From the NCBI GenBank assembly GCA_964546435.1, contig CAZJKJ010000006.1:26694-90693 (forward strand): DNA of 64,000 bases, given 5' to 3'. Numbering within the stretch: the stretch's first letter is position 1; each line of letters opens with the position of its first letter. The translations under genes and the position numbers were made by a program. Under the pieces are notes generated by a model that was not told the DNA's origin, ran no database searches, and saw nothing but the letters and a program-made list of their open reading frames with translations. This document shows positions 34,895 to 43,249 of the stretch, piece by piece. The stretch comes from CAYNST01 sp964546435 (GTDB lineage: Bacteria > Pseudomonadota > Gammaproteobacteria > Pseudomonadales > Cellvibrionaceae).

Positions 34895-36661
34895 CTAACC
34901 CAACTCCGGGTCCTCGCCATGCAAGCGGGATTCGGCAGTGGGCAGGCGCACGCAAAAGCGGGCGCCTTTGATATCCAGAGCAGAATATTTCAGCACGGAT
35001 TTGCGGGATTGCCGGTTCACTTCCAGCGTCCATTCCGGCTTGAAGGGGCTGGCCGGGTCCAGCAGGGTGGTGCCGGCATCGTCAAAATCTGCAAATACGT
35101 GGGTCCGCGGATAAACGGTGGCGGAAACTTCCACCGTGTCGATCTTCGCGGAAAATTCCCAGGCCAAAGATTCCGCCGAGCTTTGCTCATTAAGCTCCCG
35201 CATCATCGGCCGGCCATTTTCATTGCGACGTTCGATGACTTTGGTGAACACCTTGCCATCAGCAAGCGCCACCCGCACCGTCGAGGTGTATTCACGGTTG
35301 TCGATATTTTCGATTCGGATAGTGCCCTGATAGCCCTTGACGATCTCACTGACAAAAAACAGGCCCAGCCCCTTTCCGTGGTGTTCCTTGGCCCGCCGGG
35401 TGGAATAGCCCAGCTGGAAAATCTGTTCCTTATCTTCATCGCGGATATGGGGCCCGCGGTTATAAACCGCAAACTCGATGCAGCCGGCGCGTTGCAGCAA
35501 CTGCACAGCGATGCGGTCGGTCTTCTGGCGGAAGCGGGTTTTGCCGGAAAAAAACTGGGCGTTCTTGACGAGGTTTTCCAGCAGCAGGATCACGTGGTTC
35601 TCATTGCCCAGCAGATGCTCGGTGCGGTCCAGTTGAATGCGGAACTGGTCGCTTTCAAAAAATTCCGGCACTTCCCCGTTGGCGACATTCCCGTAATACG
35701 CCTGGCGAACCTGCTCGATCATGTGGTCCATTTGATCGGTCTGCAGATACGGCCCCATGGCCTTGATGGCCGCATAACCGGGGAGAAAAATCGGTGCGTC
35801 CTGGGATTCGGGTTTGCCCGGCAGTGGCGGTGGTGCCTGCTCGGAGGCCGGCGCGGCTTCAGCCCGGTTGAGTTCGATCTGGTAGTAACGCTCCTCGCTT
35901 TCAATCAACTGATTGCCGATGTGCAGGGCGATATTGTCGGTGGTCGACAGATCCAGCAGGTCCCACAGATATTTCATTGCCTGCAAGGCCTGCTGGGAGC
36001 CGCTGTTGGGGTTATTGGGCAGGCCGAAGCGATGGGTATCGGACAGCGAGCCCTGAATCAGCAATTGCTGGTTTTCTTCCGTGGCGGCATGTTCAAGCGC
36101 AGCCCGGACGATGTCGTAGCTGATGACGCCGTTGTGGCGGATCTCGGCGGCGATGCTTTTGAAGTGCAGGAATTTTTCGTCGTACTCGATCTGCTCGATC
36201 AGCCGGTCGCTGATAAACCGCTTGAGCTTGTCGGCGTGGTCCGAATAAATATGAGAGCGCTGCTGCAGACGTTTGCGACTCTGCCAGGCGTACTGCAATT
36301 CCTGTTCGAGTTTCTCGATATTTTTCTGGGTGGCGCGCTGCTGCAGGAAAAAGCGGCGGATATCGTAAATCAGGGTCACCCCGACCATCACCGCCAGCAC
36401 CGCAACCGCGATATTGCCGGGGCGAATGCCAAACCAGGTGTCGGCATAAAACCAGTCGGTCTGCTGCAAGGCGATAAACGCGCCCATCAGGGCCAGCGAC
36501 GAGACCGGGCTGAGCCACGGGTAGGACAGGTCGATCTTCAGCGGCTTTTTATCGGCCACCGGTTTGCCGGTGCGGCGCAGCTGGGAGAAGGTCTCGACGC
36601 GGTCTTCCGGCAGTTCATCGAGGGCGGTATCGCCGCCCAAATCCTCCCGACGGGCGTTCAC
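34895..36661 (-). CDS. Atypical membrane histidine-kinase-like ATPase
   Basis: 588 residues from GTG 36661, which overlaps the regulator stop as GTGA and has GGGGAG upstream. Two membrane helices lie near residues 52-68 and 84-100 with almost no periplasmic loop. A coiled coil follows (about 105-160), then an H-box-like AAEIRHNG (171-178) in which the usual His is Ala; a His follows at about 176. The GHKL ATPase has N-box ENLVKN (362-367), a weak G1 (NRGPH) and a strong G2 (HHGKGLGLFF). A ~60-residue insertion rich in A, P and E precedes it. It probably senses a membrane or intracellular signal for its regulator partner. Confidence 0.82.
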   Translation of the reverse strand: MNARREDLGGDTALDELPEDRVETFSQLRRTGKPVADKKPLKIDLSYPWLSPVSSLALMGAFIALQQTDWFYADTWFGIRPGNIAVAVLAVMVGVTLIYDIRRFFLQQRATQKNIEKLEQELQYAWQSRKRLQQRSHIYSDHADKLKRFISDRLIEQIEYDEKFLHFKSIAAEIRHNGVISYDIVRAALEHAATEENQQLLIQGSLSDTHRFGLPNNPNSGSQQALQAMKYLWDLLDLSTTDNIALHIGNQLIESEERYYQIELNRAEAAPASEQAPPPLPGKPESQDAPIFLPGYAAIKAMGPYLQTDQMDHMIEQVRQAYYGNVANGEVPEFFESDQFRIQLDRTEHLLGNENHVILLLENLVKNAQFFSGKTRFRQKTDRIAVQLLQRAGCIEFAVYNRGPHIRDEDKEQIFQLGYSTRRAKEHHGKGLGLFFVSEIVKGYQGTIRIENIDNREYTSTVRVALADGKVFTKVIERRNENGRPMMRELNEQSSAESLAWEFSAKIDTVEVSATVYPRTHVFADFDDAGTTLLDPASPFKPEWTLEVNRQSRKSVLKYSALDIKGARFCVRLPTAESRLHGEDPELG

Positions 36662-37470
36662 AAAGACGCTCCCCGCACTGGCTTCCAACAGTAGGCGCCC
36701 TCATCCCCAAAGGTCACTATGCCCTGACCCGCCTTACACAGGGCGAGAAAGCCCGGTTTGCCCAATTGTTCCGTCACTTGTTCGAACGATTGGCGCAGGG
36801 TGCGGATGTGCTGGCGGTAACTGGCGTAGTTGAAATTGTCCGCTTCGAGGCGATCGCCAATCTGGGAGGTGGTGAGCGGGCGCGGCGAGGCTTCCACCAG
36901 AAACCGCAGGATTTTGCGCGGAATGGGTGCCAGTGGGCGCTTGCTGTTGCGGGGGTTCATCAACCGCTGGCCACACCAGTAGACCTCCCAGGTCGTCAGG
37001 TCGATGGACAGATCGTCCTGGCGTATCCAGTCGTTCTCCCGGGAGACCGCCTGATCGGTGCGCAGGGCCACCTGTCGCAGCGCCGCCTTGATGCGCCAGC
37101 ACAGCACCGCCTCAATGTTCTGCTGATGCTTGGCAATAAAATCCCGGGTTTCGGTGCGTTCCAGCGCGTGTTGCTCAATGCCGGTGCCGCTGTATTCGGA
37201 CAGATAGATGATGGGCAACGCTGGCCATTTGCGCACCAGGGCGCGAGACACCGTAAAGCCGGCTTCGTCATTGCCGTTCATGTTGGCGTCGAGGATGGCG
37301 ATGTGCGGGGGGTGCTGTGCGCTGCGGATATGCTGGCGGGCGGCATCGGCAAACCGGAATACCAGCAGCGTGTTGGGTAAGTCGCCATCGCCAAAATCCG
37401 CGTCCTTCAGCACCGGACTGATTTTATCGATCCAGTGGAATTGATCTTCGACCCACAGAATAACTGCCAT
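36658..37470 (-). CDS. Response regulator, REC plus winged-helix DNA-binding domain
   Basis: 270 residues. The REC domain has the acidic pocket in WVEDQ, the phospho-acceptor Asp in ILDANMNG, Ser in IYLSEYSG and a Lys near FIAKHQ, so it looks phosphorylatable. Residues ~165-255 form an OmpR/Trans_Reg_C-like winged helix (LRFLVEASPRPLTTSQIGDRL, SYRQHIRTLRQ). It is first in an operon with the kinase-like ATPase. Divergent from the coiled-coil membrane protein and vWA lipoprotein, which are its obvious candidate targets. The REC domain does not fall into an obvious named subfamily such as PhoB or OmpR. Confidence 0.85.
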   Translation of the reverse strand: MAVILWVEDQFHWIDKISPVLKDADFGDGDLPNTLLVFRFADAARQHIRSAQHPPHIAILDANMNGNDEAGFTVSRALVRKWPALPIIYLSEYSGTGIEQHALERTETRDFIAKHQQNIEAVLCWRIKAALRQVALRTDQAVSRENDWIRQDDLSIDLTTWEVYWCGQRLMNPRNSKRPLAPIPRKILRFLVEASPRPLTTSQIGDRLEADNFNYASYRQHIRTLRQSFEQVTEQLGKPGFLALCKAGQGIVTFGDEGAYCWKPVRGASL

Positions 37471-37756
37471 AAATCCGCAAAGGTTCTTTATTTAGGGCGC
37501 TGCCGGCAGGGTGTTGGTCGCTGCCGGGCCGCCTTCTGATTCTCCGGAATTCTCACCGGGTATCCATGATGCACCATAAGGTGCCCACAAACCCGGCGCT
37601 GCCGCACCCCCGGGTTGTGTCACAAAGCACAGTTCCGCCTCACCGAATTTTCACAGCGAATGCGCATACTGCGAAGGCCGGAGCGACGAGCGTCCCGGCG
37701 GTTCCTGTCGACCAGTATAGACCCGGCCGGAGCCACCCGTAGATTTGGAGGTAGTT
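37471..37756. promoter_or_regulatory. Divergent promoter region of the kinase/regulator and membrane/vWA arms
   Basis: 286 bases between outward-facing starts. A perfect 11-base palindrome TTGTGTCACAA (37615-37625) and a GC-rich inverted pair (ACCCGG...CCGGGT, about 37590-37614) could bind the regulator. A strong GGAGGT site (37748-37753) precedes the membrane-protein ATG. No gene is apparent inside. Confidence 0.4.
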
Positions 37757-39355
37757 ATGAAAAATGACCTGTTGATGTTCTGGTCTGACGATGCGGCCGT
37801 ATCCCTGGTCATCTGGGTGCTGATGGCGATGTTCGCCCTTTATCTGGGCCGCAAGCAGGCGCATCAGGTGTTCTACAGCACCGGCCGCGTGCTGCGGCGC
37901 ACCGCCCGCCTGTGGGGGTTCAGCCTGGCGGCGCTGGAAACCAACGTATCGACGCGCAACAAGGCGGTACTGCTGGCCCACGGTGCCCAGGAAGCGGAAA
38001 AGGCGATTGAGCGGGAATTCACCCGCATCCACGATATCGTGCGCCGCGATCTCAGCCAGTATCCCGCGCTGCACCGGCAGATTGGCGATGTGATCGACAC
38101 TATCGAAGCGGATTACCAGAAGGCCGCCGACGCGGCGCCCTTGCCGCCGGCCTGGAAAGACGTGGTGGAAACCATTACCGCGATACCGGCCAGCGGCGAT
38201 CCGGCCATCAACAAGGTGCTGGGCAATATCAAGACGGCGGTGGATTCGGCCCACCAGAAAACCCTGAAGGCCTACAACCAGGCCAGCGCCCAGCGCCACA
38301 AGCTGCTGGGGGAAATGCAGGGCGACTGGCGCAAGGTGCAGGCCACCATGGATGAGGTTAATCACAAAGTGAATGGCCTGGAGGAGCGCTCCAAGGTTAT
38401 CGACGGCCAGATCAAGACTTATCAGGCGATCCGCAAGCAATGCGACACGGCCGCCGATTCACTGGCGACCTCGGCCCTCACGCAGTTTTTTGTATCTGGC
38501 CTGGTGCTGGTGGTGGCCCTGCTGGGCGGGCTGATCAACTTCCAGCTGATTGCCATGCCCATGTCGGAAATGGTCGGTGGCGCCAGCTATATCGGCACTA
38601 TGAAAACCTCCGACATCGCCGCGCTGGTGATCATCCTGATCGAGATTGCCATGGGGTTGTTCCTGATGGAGTCCCTGCGCATCACGCACCTGTTCCCGAT
38701 GATCGGGACCATGGACGACAAAATGCGCAGACGCATGATGTGGGTCACCTTCAGCATCCTGACGATCCTGGCCACCATCGAAGCCTCTCTGGCTTATATG
38801 CGGGACCTGCTGGCGCTGGATCGTGAAGCCCTCAATCAGGCCCTGTCCGGTGCGGGTGTGACCGGCGGCGCGGTGCAGGCGCACTTTCGCTGGATTCCGT
38901 CCCTCGGGCAGATGGTGATGGGCTTTATCCTGCCGTTTGCGCTGGCGTTTATCGCCATTCCGCTGGAGTCGTTCATCCACTCCCTGCGCGTGGTGCTGGG
39001 CACCCTGCTGGTGGGCGCGCTCAAGATCGCCAGGGTGACGGTGAGAATAGTGGGCGGCGCGGCGGCGCATCTGATGCTGCTGGGCCGGCACGGGTACGAC
39101 CTGTTGATCGTACTGCCGCTGGGGGTGGAGCGTCTGCTCAAAGCCCTGCTGGCGCAGCGACGCCAGGCGGCAGCGCAGCTTTCACGTATCGACGTTGCCG
39201 ATGGGGAAGAAGCACCCGAAGCCGGTCTGGAGGACGTCACGGCCGAGGAATCCGCGCCGAAGGCTGGCCGCAGTGCCGCCCGTTCCACCAAACGCAAACG
39301 TTCGCGCACCGACGACGCGCTGACGGACATCAACCTGGCGGACACTCTGGCATGA
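37757..39355 (+). CDS. Multi-pass membrane protein with cytoplasmic coiled coil
   Basis: 532 residues. One N-terminal membrane helix (about 13-30), then ~210 residues of charged helix with coiled-coil character (EKAIEREFTRIHDIV, GLEERSKVIDGQIK). Then come at least four membrane helices (about 243-263, 286-305, 328-345, 384-404), perhaps two more up to 460, and a Lys/Arg/Ala/Glu tail. There are no catalytic motifs. The topology vaguely recalls MotA/TolQ- or chemoreceptor-like signal transducers, but I see no clear homology. It is followed 49 bases later by the vWA lipoprotein and divergent from the kinase/regulator operon. An unrecognised family. Confidence 0.75.
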   Translation: MKNDLLMFWSDDAAVSLVIWVLMAMFALYLGRKQAHQVFYSTGRVLRRTARLWGFSLAALETNVSTRNKAVLLAHGAQEAEKAIEREFTRIHDIVRRDLSQYPALHRQIGDVIDTIEADYQKAADAAPLPPAWKDVVETITAIPASGDPAINKVLGNIKTAVDSAHQKTLKAYNQASAQRHKLLGEMQGDWRKVQATMDEVNHKVNGLEERSKVIDGQIKTYQAIRKQCDTAADSLATSALTQFFVSGLVLVVALLGGLINFQLIAMPMSEMVGGASYIGTMKTSDIAALVIILIEIAMGLFLMESLRITHLFPMIGTMDDKMRRRMMWVTFSILTILATIEASLAYMRDLLALDREALNQALSGAGVTGGAVQAHFRWIPSLGQMVMGFILPFALAFIAIPLESFIHSLRVVLGTLLVGALKIARVTVRIVGGAAAHLMLLGRHGYDLLIVLPLGVERLLKALLAQRRQAAAQLSRIDVADGEEAPEAGLEDVTAEESAPKAGRSAARSTKRKRSRTDDALTDINLADTLA

Positions 39356-39404
39356 CCGGAGTGAACTGCCCGGGAAGTATCACGGGATTGACGAGACCAC
39401 AATT

Positions 39405-40103
39405 ATGAACACGCAATTGATCAGCAAGAACCGGTCGGTCAGAACCGACCTCAAGGCCTTGTGGTTGTTGCTCTGGTGCGGCATGGTCGCTGTCACCGGC
39501 TGCACCGACGTAACGCCCCAGAACAGGGCGGTGGTATTACTGCTCGATACCTCGGGCACTTATACCCAGGAGCTGAACAAGGCGCAGGTGATGATCAATT
39601 ACCTGCTGTCGACCCTGGACAGCGGCGACTCGGTAGCGGTGGCCCGCATCGACAGCGGCAGTTTCAGCGAGAAGGACATTGTGGCCAAAGCCACGTTCGA
39701 TGAGCGGCCGAGTGTGGCCAACGACCAGAAACGCCTGTTCCAGCAGCAGATAACGCAGTACATGACCAGCGTGACGCGCGGCAGCCAGAACACCGATATC
39801 ACCGGCGGCCTGATTCAGGCGGCGGATTTCGTGCGCGAAACCGGCGCCCGGGACAAGACGGTATTCATATTCTCGGATCTGGAAGAAGACCTGCCCAAGG
39901 GCCATATCCGCGATTTCCCCCTGGAATTGCAGGGCATCCGGGTGGTGGCGCTGAACGTGACCAAGCTCGGCACCGACAATCTCGACCCACGGGATTACAA
40001 GGCCCGGCTCGACCATTGGCAGACGCGGGTGGTCGACGGGGGCGGCAGCTGGCTGGTGTTGAACGATCTGGAGCGGGTGGGCACACTCATCGCCCACCGC
40101 TGA
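39405..40103 (+). CDS. vWA-domain lipoprotein
   Basis: 232 residues. Lipoprotein signal ending VAVTGC (Cys33). A single von Willebrand A domain fills the rest: first MIDAS strand LLLDTSGTY (a D-T-S-G-T variant of DxSxS), a MIDAS Thr in NTDITGGL, and the final Asp in IFSDLEED. Such domains bind metal and protein partners. It probably docks with the membrane protein encoded just upstream, on the periplasmic side. The C-terminus (DHWQTRVVDGGGSWL) is short and helical. The gene ends two bases from the convergent btuF stop. Confidence 0.82.
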   Translation: MNTQLISKNRSVRTDLKALWLLLWCGMVAVTGCTDVTPQNRAVVLLLDTSGTYTQELNKAQVMINYLLSTLDSGDSVAVARIDSGSFSEKDIVAKATFDERPSVANDQKRLFQQQITQYMTSVTRGSQNTDITGGLIQAADFVRETGARDKTVFIFSDLEEDLPKGHIRDFPLELQGIRVVALNVTKLGTDNLDPRDYKARLDHWQTRVVDGGGSWLVLNDLERVGTLIAHR

Positions 40104-40105
40104 CC

Positions 40106-41050
40106 TCAGTCCCGCGTTCCGGGCGCGTCCGGGTGCAGGTGGCGGCACATCTGCTGTGCGCCCTGGAGAATGCGCGGCGTATGGCGCTGGATAATGTCCG
40201 GCGGAATGAAATAAAGCCGTTCATTGCGCACCGCCGCCAGGGATGGCCAGCGGCGCCAGTTGTCCACCCACTCAGGCCGCGCCTCCCCCATGCCACTGGC
40301 GATGATGACATCGGGGTTGCGGCCAATCACGGCTTCGACGCTGATAGTGGGAGCAAGGGTCTTGGCATCGCCAAAGCTGTTGCGACCGCCGCACAGGCGG
40401 ATCACGTCGCTGATGATGTGGTCATCATTGAGGGTCTGCAAAGGTTCATGCCACACCTGATAGAGGACGCTGACCGGCGTCTGGTGTGCGTACTGCCGGC
40501 GCAGCTCTCCCAGGGTCTGCTCAAACGTCCGGGCGGAGTGTCCGGCGACGGAATCCGTGCCTGCCAGGCGGCCGTAATCTTGGATCGACCGGGCCACGTC
40601 TTCAAGCGTATGAGGATCGCTGGCGTAAGCCGTCAGGCCCAGCTTCTCGATCTGCCGCAGGGATTCCCCGCCGCGCCCGGACATCCACACCACCACCAGA
40701 TCCGGCTTCAACGCCACAATCGCCTCCAGACTGTAGGCGCTGATCTTGCCCACCCGCGGGATGGCTTTCGCCGCCGCCGGATAGTCGCAATAGTCCACCG
40801 CGCCCACCAGATAATCCCCCGCGCCGGCTGCATAGACGTTTTCCACGATGTGCGGCGCCAGCGCCACAATCCGCCGGGCCGGCTGGGGCAGGGTAACGGT
40901 GCGGCCGAGATAATCCGTCACCGATATCCCCCCGCTTTTTTCCGGCTCAGCGGCGGCGGGTTCCAGCAACAGGAACAGCAATGCCAGGCACCTGAAGGCA
41001 TGGCACCTGAAGGCATGGCACCTGAAGGCATGGCAGCGAACGTTTGACAT
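40106..41050 (-). CDS. btuF: Cobalamin ABC transporter substrate-binding protein BtuF
   Basis: 314 residues. A periplasmic class-III binding protein with TDYLGRTVTLPQPARRIVALAPHIVENVYAAGA, LVGAVDYCDYP and the two-lobe, rigid-helix plan typical of B12 and siderophore binders. It delivers cobalamin to BtuCD. The N-terminus is odd: before the hydrophobic signal core, the pentapeptide RCHAF is repeated three times from 15-bp DNA repeats. AGAGGAAA precedes ATG 41050. It is the last gene of the B12 cluster, about 100 bases after cobD, and its stop abuts the convergent vWA gene. Confidence 0.88.
   Translation of the reverse strand: MSNVRCHAFRCHAFRCHAFRCLALLFLLLEPAAAEPEKSGGISVTDYLGRTVTLPQPARRIVALAPHIVENVYAAGAGDYLVGAVDYCDYPAAAKAIPRVGKISAYSLEAIVALKPDLVVVWMSGRGGESLRQIEKLGLTAYASDPHTLEDVARSIQDYGRLAGTDSVAGHSARTFEQTLGELRRQYAHQTPVSVLYQVWHEPLQTLNDDHIISDVIRLCGGRNSFGDAKTLAPTISVEAVIGRNPDVIIASGMGEARPEWVDNWRRWPSLAAVRNERLYFIPPDIIQRHTPRILQGAQQMCRHLHPDAPGTRD
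40987..41031 (-). repeat. Three perfect 15-bp tandem repeats in the btuF signal-peptide region
   Basis: Unit GGCACCTGAAGGCAT (plus strand) at 40987-41001, 41002-41016 and 41017-41031. The unit length keeps the frame, so copy-number change would vary the signal n-region length without knocking the gene out. Confidence 0.95.
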
Positions 41051-41153
41051 GGTGATTTTCCTCTTGGCTTTAGTGCGAAATCGATACGTCCGCCCGACCG
41101 AACTTGCAGATGACTCCTCCCTTTTCAGGGGGGCCTGCCTGTATCTCCTCGGG

Positions 41154-42188
41154 TCAGTTCCCGGTGGGGAGCGGGTGAAATCTGCGCAGCGCTTCCTCCA
41201 GCCGCCCGTACTCCTCTGCCAGCCCGAATCGCAGCCAGCCTCGCTTCGGTCCGCTCTCGCCGTAACGGGTCAGAACGCCCTGCCGGCCGAGATGTTCAAA
41301 GAGGGACTGGAGCCTCTGCGCTTCCCCGAACACCGTGATAAACAAACCGCCATTCTCTAACGTGTCTGTCAGCCCGGTCAGCAGCGCGAGCAGTATCTGG
41401 TTCGACGCCTGAACGCGCTGCCGTTGCGCCGCGATCCACACGTGATCCGCAAGTGCGCATTCACCGGCATACACGGCGGGATGACTCACCGGCCAGGCGC
41501 CCTGAAGGTGCTCGATGGCCTCCAGCCAGCGCCGGCCGGGATCGATAAGGAACCCCAGGCGCACACCCGCCATGCCAAAGAACTTGCCGAAGGATCGCAG
41601 CACCAACAGATTTTCCAGGGTCGCAGTCGCCAGGGAATTGTCCGGGCGCAGGTCAGCGAAAGCTTCATCCACCACCAGCAGGCGCGCCCGCGTCCGGTCA
41701 CGGGAGAGGAGGGCGTGCAGTTCCAGCAACCTTGCCGGGGCCACCGCTTCCGCCGTCGGATTATTGGGGTTGATCACCACAACATGATCGACTGACCCGG
41801 CTCGCGCCAGGGCAAACAGCTCCGCTAAATCCCGGTAAAGACTCAACCCATGGCCCGCTGCCTGCCAGGCCTGCCCATGCTCCTCGTACCCTGGGAAGGG
41901 GATGGCGACACGCGCGGGAGTGAGCAGGCGCGGGATCAGGCGGATTCCCTGCTGACTGCCGGCCAGCGGCAGCAGGGCGTCGGGGGCGCAGCCGTAGTAG
42001 CGGGCGGCGCCTTGCACCAGAGTTCGGGTTGCGGGAGGCAGAGCGTGAAATACTTTTGCCGGCCAGCAGGGCACCGGCCAGCTCCAAGGACTCACGCCGG
42101 TGGATAAATCCAGCCAGTCCTCTTCCGGAATCCCGAAGGTTTCACTCGCCCAGCGGAGATCACCGCCGTGGCGTGGCAGGGTATGCAT
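41154..42188 (-). CDS. cobD: Threonine-phosphate decarboxylase (B12 lower-ligand linker)
   Basis: 344 residues, a PLP fold-type-I aminotransferase-like enzyme. The start HGGDLRWASETFGIP, INPNNPT, VDEAFADL and the PLP Lys in LRSFGKFFGMAGVRLG are all in place. It makes (R)-1-aminopropan-2-yl phosphate for the nucleotide loop (CobD of Salmonella, CobC in the Pseudomonas naming). The ATG abuts the CbiB stop (TAAATG), so the pair is coupled: product and the CbiB reaction are consecutive. Confidence 0.9.
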   Translation of the reverse strand: MHTLPRHGGDLRWASETFGIPEEDWLDLSTGVSPWSWPVPCWPAKVFHALPPATRTLVQGAARYYGCAPDALLPLAGSQQGIRLIPRLLTPARVAIPFPGYEEHGQAWQAAGHGLSLYRDLAELFALARAGSVDHVVVINPNNPTAEAVAPARLLELHALLSRDRTRARLLVVDEAFADLRPDNSLATATLENLLVLRSFGKFFGMAGVRLGFLIDPGRRWLEAIEHLQGAWPVSHPAVYAGECALADHVWIAAQRQRVQASNQILLALLTGLTDTLENGGLFITVFGEAQRLQSLFEHLGRQGVLTRYGESGPKRGWLRFGLAEEYGRLEEALRRFHPLPTGN

Positions 42189-43112
42189 TTACAAAGTCTC
42201 CAGGATAGATGCGAGTAAAAAACAGGCACAGCCGCCGACCAGAAACCCGCCGTAAGTTCGCTTCACCAGAACCACGGTGGCCAGCACATCGTCGTTGGAG
42301 GCGGGGCGATCGGTGCCCAGCGCCGGTTTATCCAGCGCGACGCCCTGATAGATAGCACGCCCGCCCAGCTGCACATCCAGCGCCCCGGCGCCAGCGGCCA
42401 TGACCGGGCCGGCGTTGGGGCTGGGGCACAGGTGCGCCTGAACGCGCCATGCCCGCCAGCCGGATCGGCACTGGCCCAGCAGGCAATAGGCAGTGGCGGT
42501 GAGGCGGGCGGGCAGCCAGTTGGCCAGATCATCCATCCGCGCGGCGCACCAGCCGAACTGGCGGTAGCGGGCGTTTTTATACCCCCACATGGCGTCGAGG
42601 GTATTGATGAGGCGATAGAGCACCGCACCGGTGCCCCCCAGGCACACGAACCAGAACAACGGCGCGAAGATGCCGTCGGCACCGTTCTCCAGGCCGGATT
42701 CGATCGCTCCCTTGCGAACGCTCTGAGCATCCAGCGTCCCGGTATCGCGACTGACAATCCGGCCCAAAGCCAGACGGGCAGCGGCGAGATCCCCGGCTTG
42801 CAGGGGGCGGTGAATGTCCAGCAGATGATCGCGCCAGCTGCGATAAGCGAGAGCGCCGTAAAGCGCGATCACGTTGAACAGCCACAGCCCGACGCCGCTC
42901 AAGCGACTGAAACCAATACAGACCAGAGCGACCGGAGCGATCAGCAGCAACCAGCCGAAAACGCCCGCCAACCGGCTGTTGCAGTTCCGGTTCAGCCGCG
43001 TCTCGACAGCCGCCGCGATACGTCCGAAACCCACCAGCGGGTGCAGCCGCCGAGGTTCCCCGAAGAGCCAGTCGAGCAAGGCCGCGGTCAGCAGGGCGCT
43101 AGTCATGAACAT
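42189..43112 (-). CDS. cbiB: Adenosylcobinamide-phosphate synthase CbiB
   Basis: About 307 residues from ATG 43112 (TTG 43118 and ATG 43106 also possible); AAGG lies upstream. Integral membrane enzyme with family blocks WLFGEPRRLHPLVGFGR, SVRKGAIESGLENGADGIFAPLFW and NTLDAMWGYKNARYRQFGW. It attaches aminopropanol phosphate to adenosylcobyric acid. Named CobD in the aerobic-pathway nomenclature. The gap to btuD (137 bases) contains a palindromic repeat, so it may have weaker coupling to the upstream genes. Confidence 0.9.
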   Translation of the reverse strand: MFMTSALLTAALLDWLFGEPRRLHPLVGFGRIAAAVETRLNRNCNSRLAGVFGWLLLIAPVALVCIGFSRLSGVGLWLFNVIALYGALAYRSWRDHLLDIHRPLQAGDLAAARLALGRIVSRDTGTLDAQSVRKGAIESGLENGADGIFAPLFWFVCLGGTGAVLYRLINTLDAMWGYKNARYRQFGWCAARMDDLANWLPARLTATAYCLLGQCRSGWRAWRVQAHLCPSPNAGPVMAAGAGALDVQLGGRAIYQGVALDKPALGTDRPASNDDVLATVVLVKRTYGGFLVGGCACFLLASILETL

Positions 43113-43155
43113 AGGCAAACCTTATCACCAGCCAATTGGAGCCAGTCCAAAACCC

Positions 43156-43175
43156 CTCCCCCTGCCAAGGGGGAG
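43156..43175. repeat. Perfect 8-bp inverted repeat between cbiB and btuD
   Basis: CTCCCCCT-GCCA-AGGGGGAG, part of the longer AACCCCTCCCCCTGCCAAGG-type motif known as a dispersed intergenic repeat in many bacteria. On the minus strand the hairpin is followed by GGGTTTTGG, so partial termination after btuD is possible. Confidence 0.75.
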
Positions 43176-43249
43176 TTGGGAAGGGTGTTTCACGCGGTGT
43201 CGGCCCGCGCCGGGCCTCCAGATCGAAAAATGCGGACCGCAAAACTCCT

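Noticed and set aside
34919..36694. Plus-strand 591-codon frame opposite the kinase-like ATPase
   Set aside because: Antisense shadow of a gene with GHKL motifs; no ribosome site or recognisable domain.
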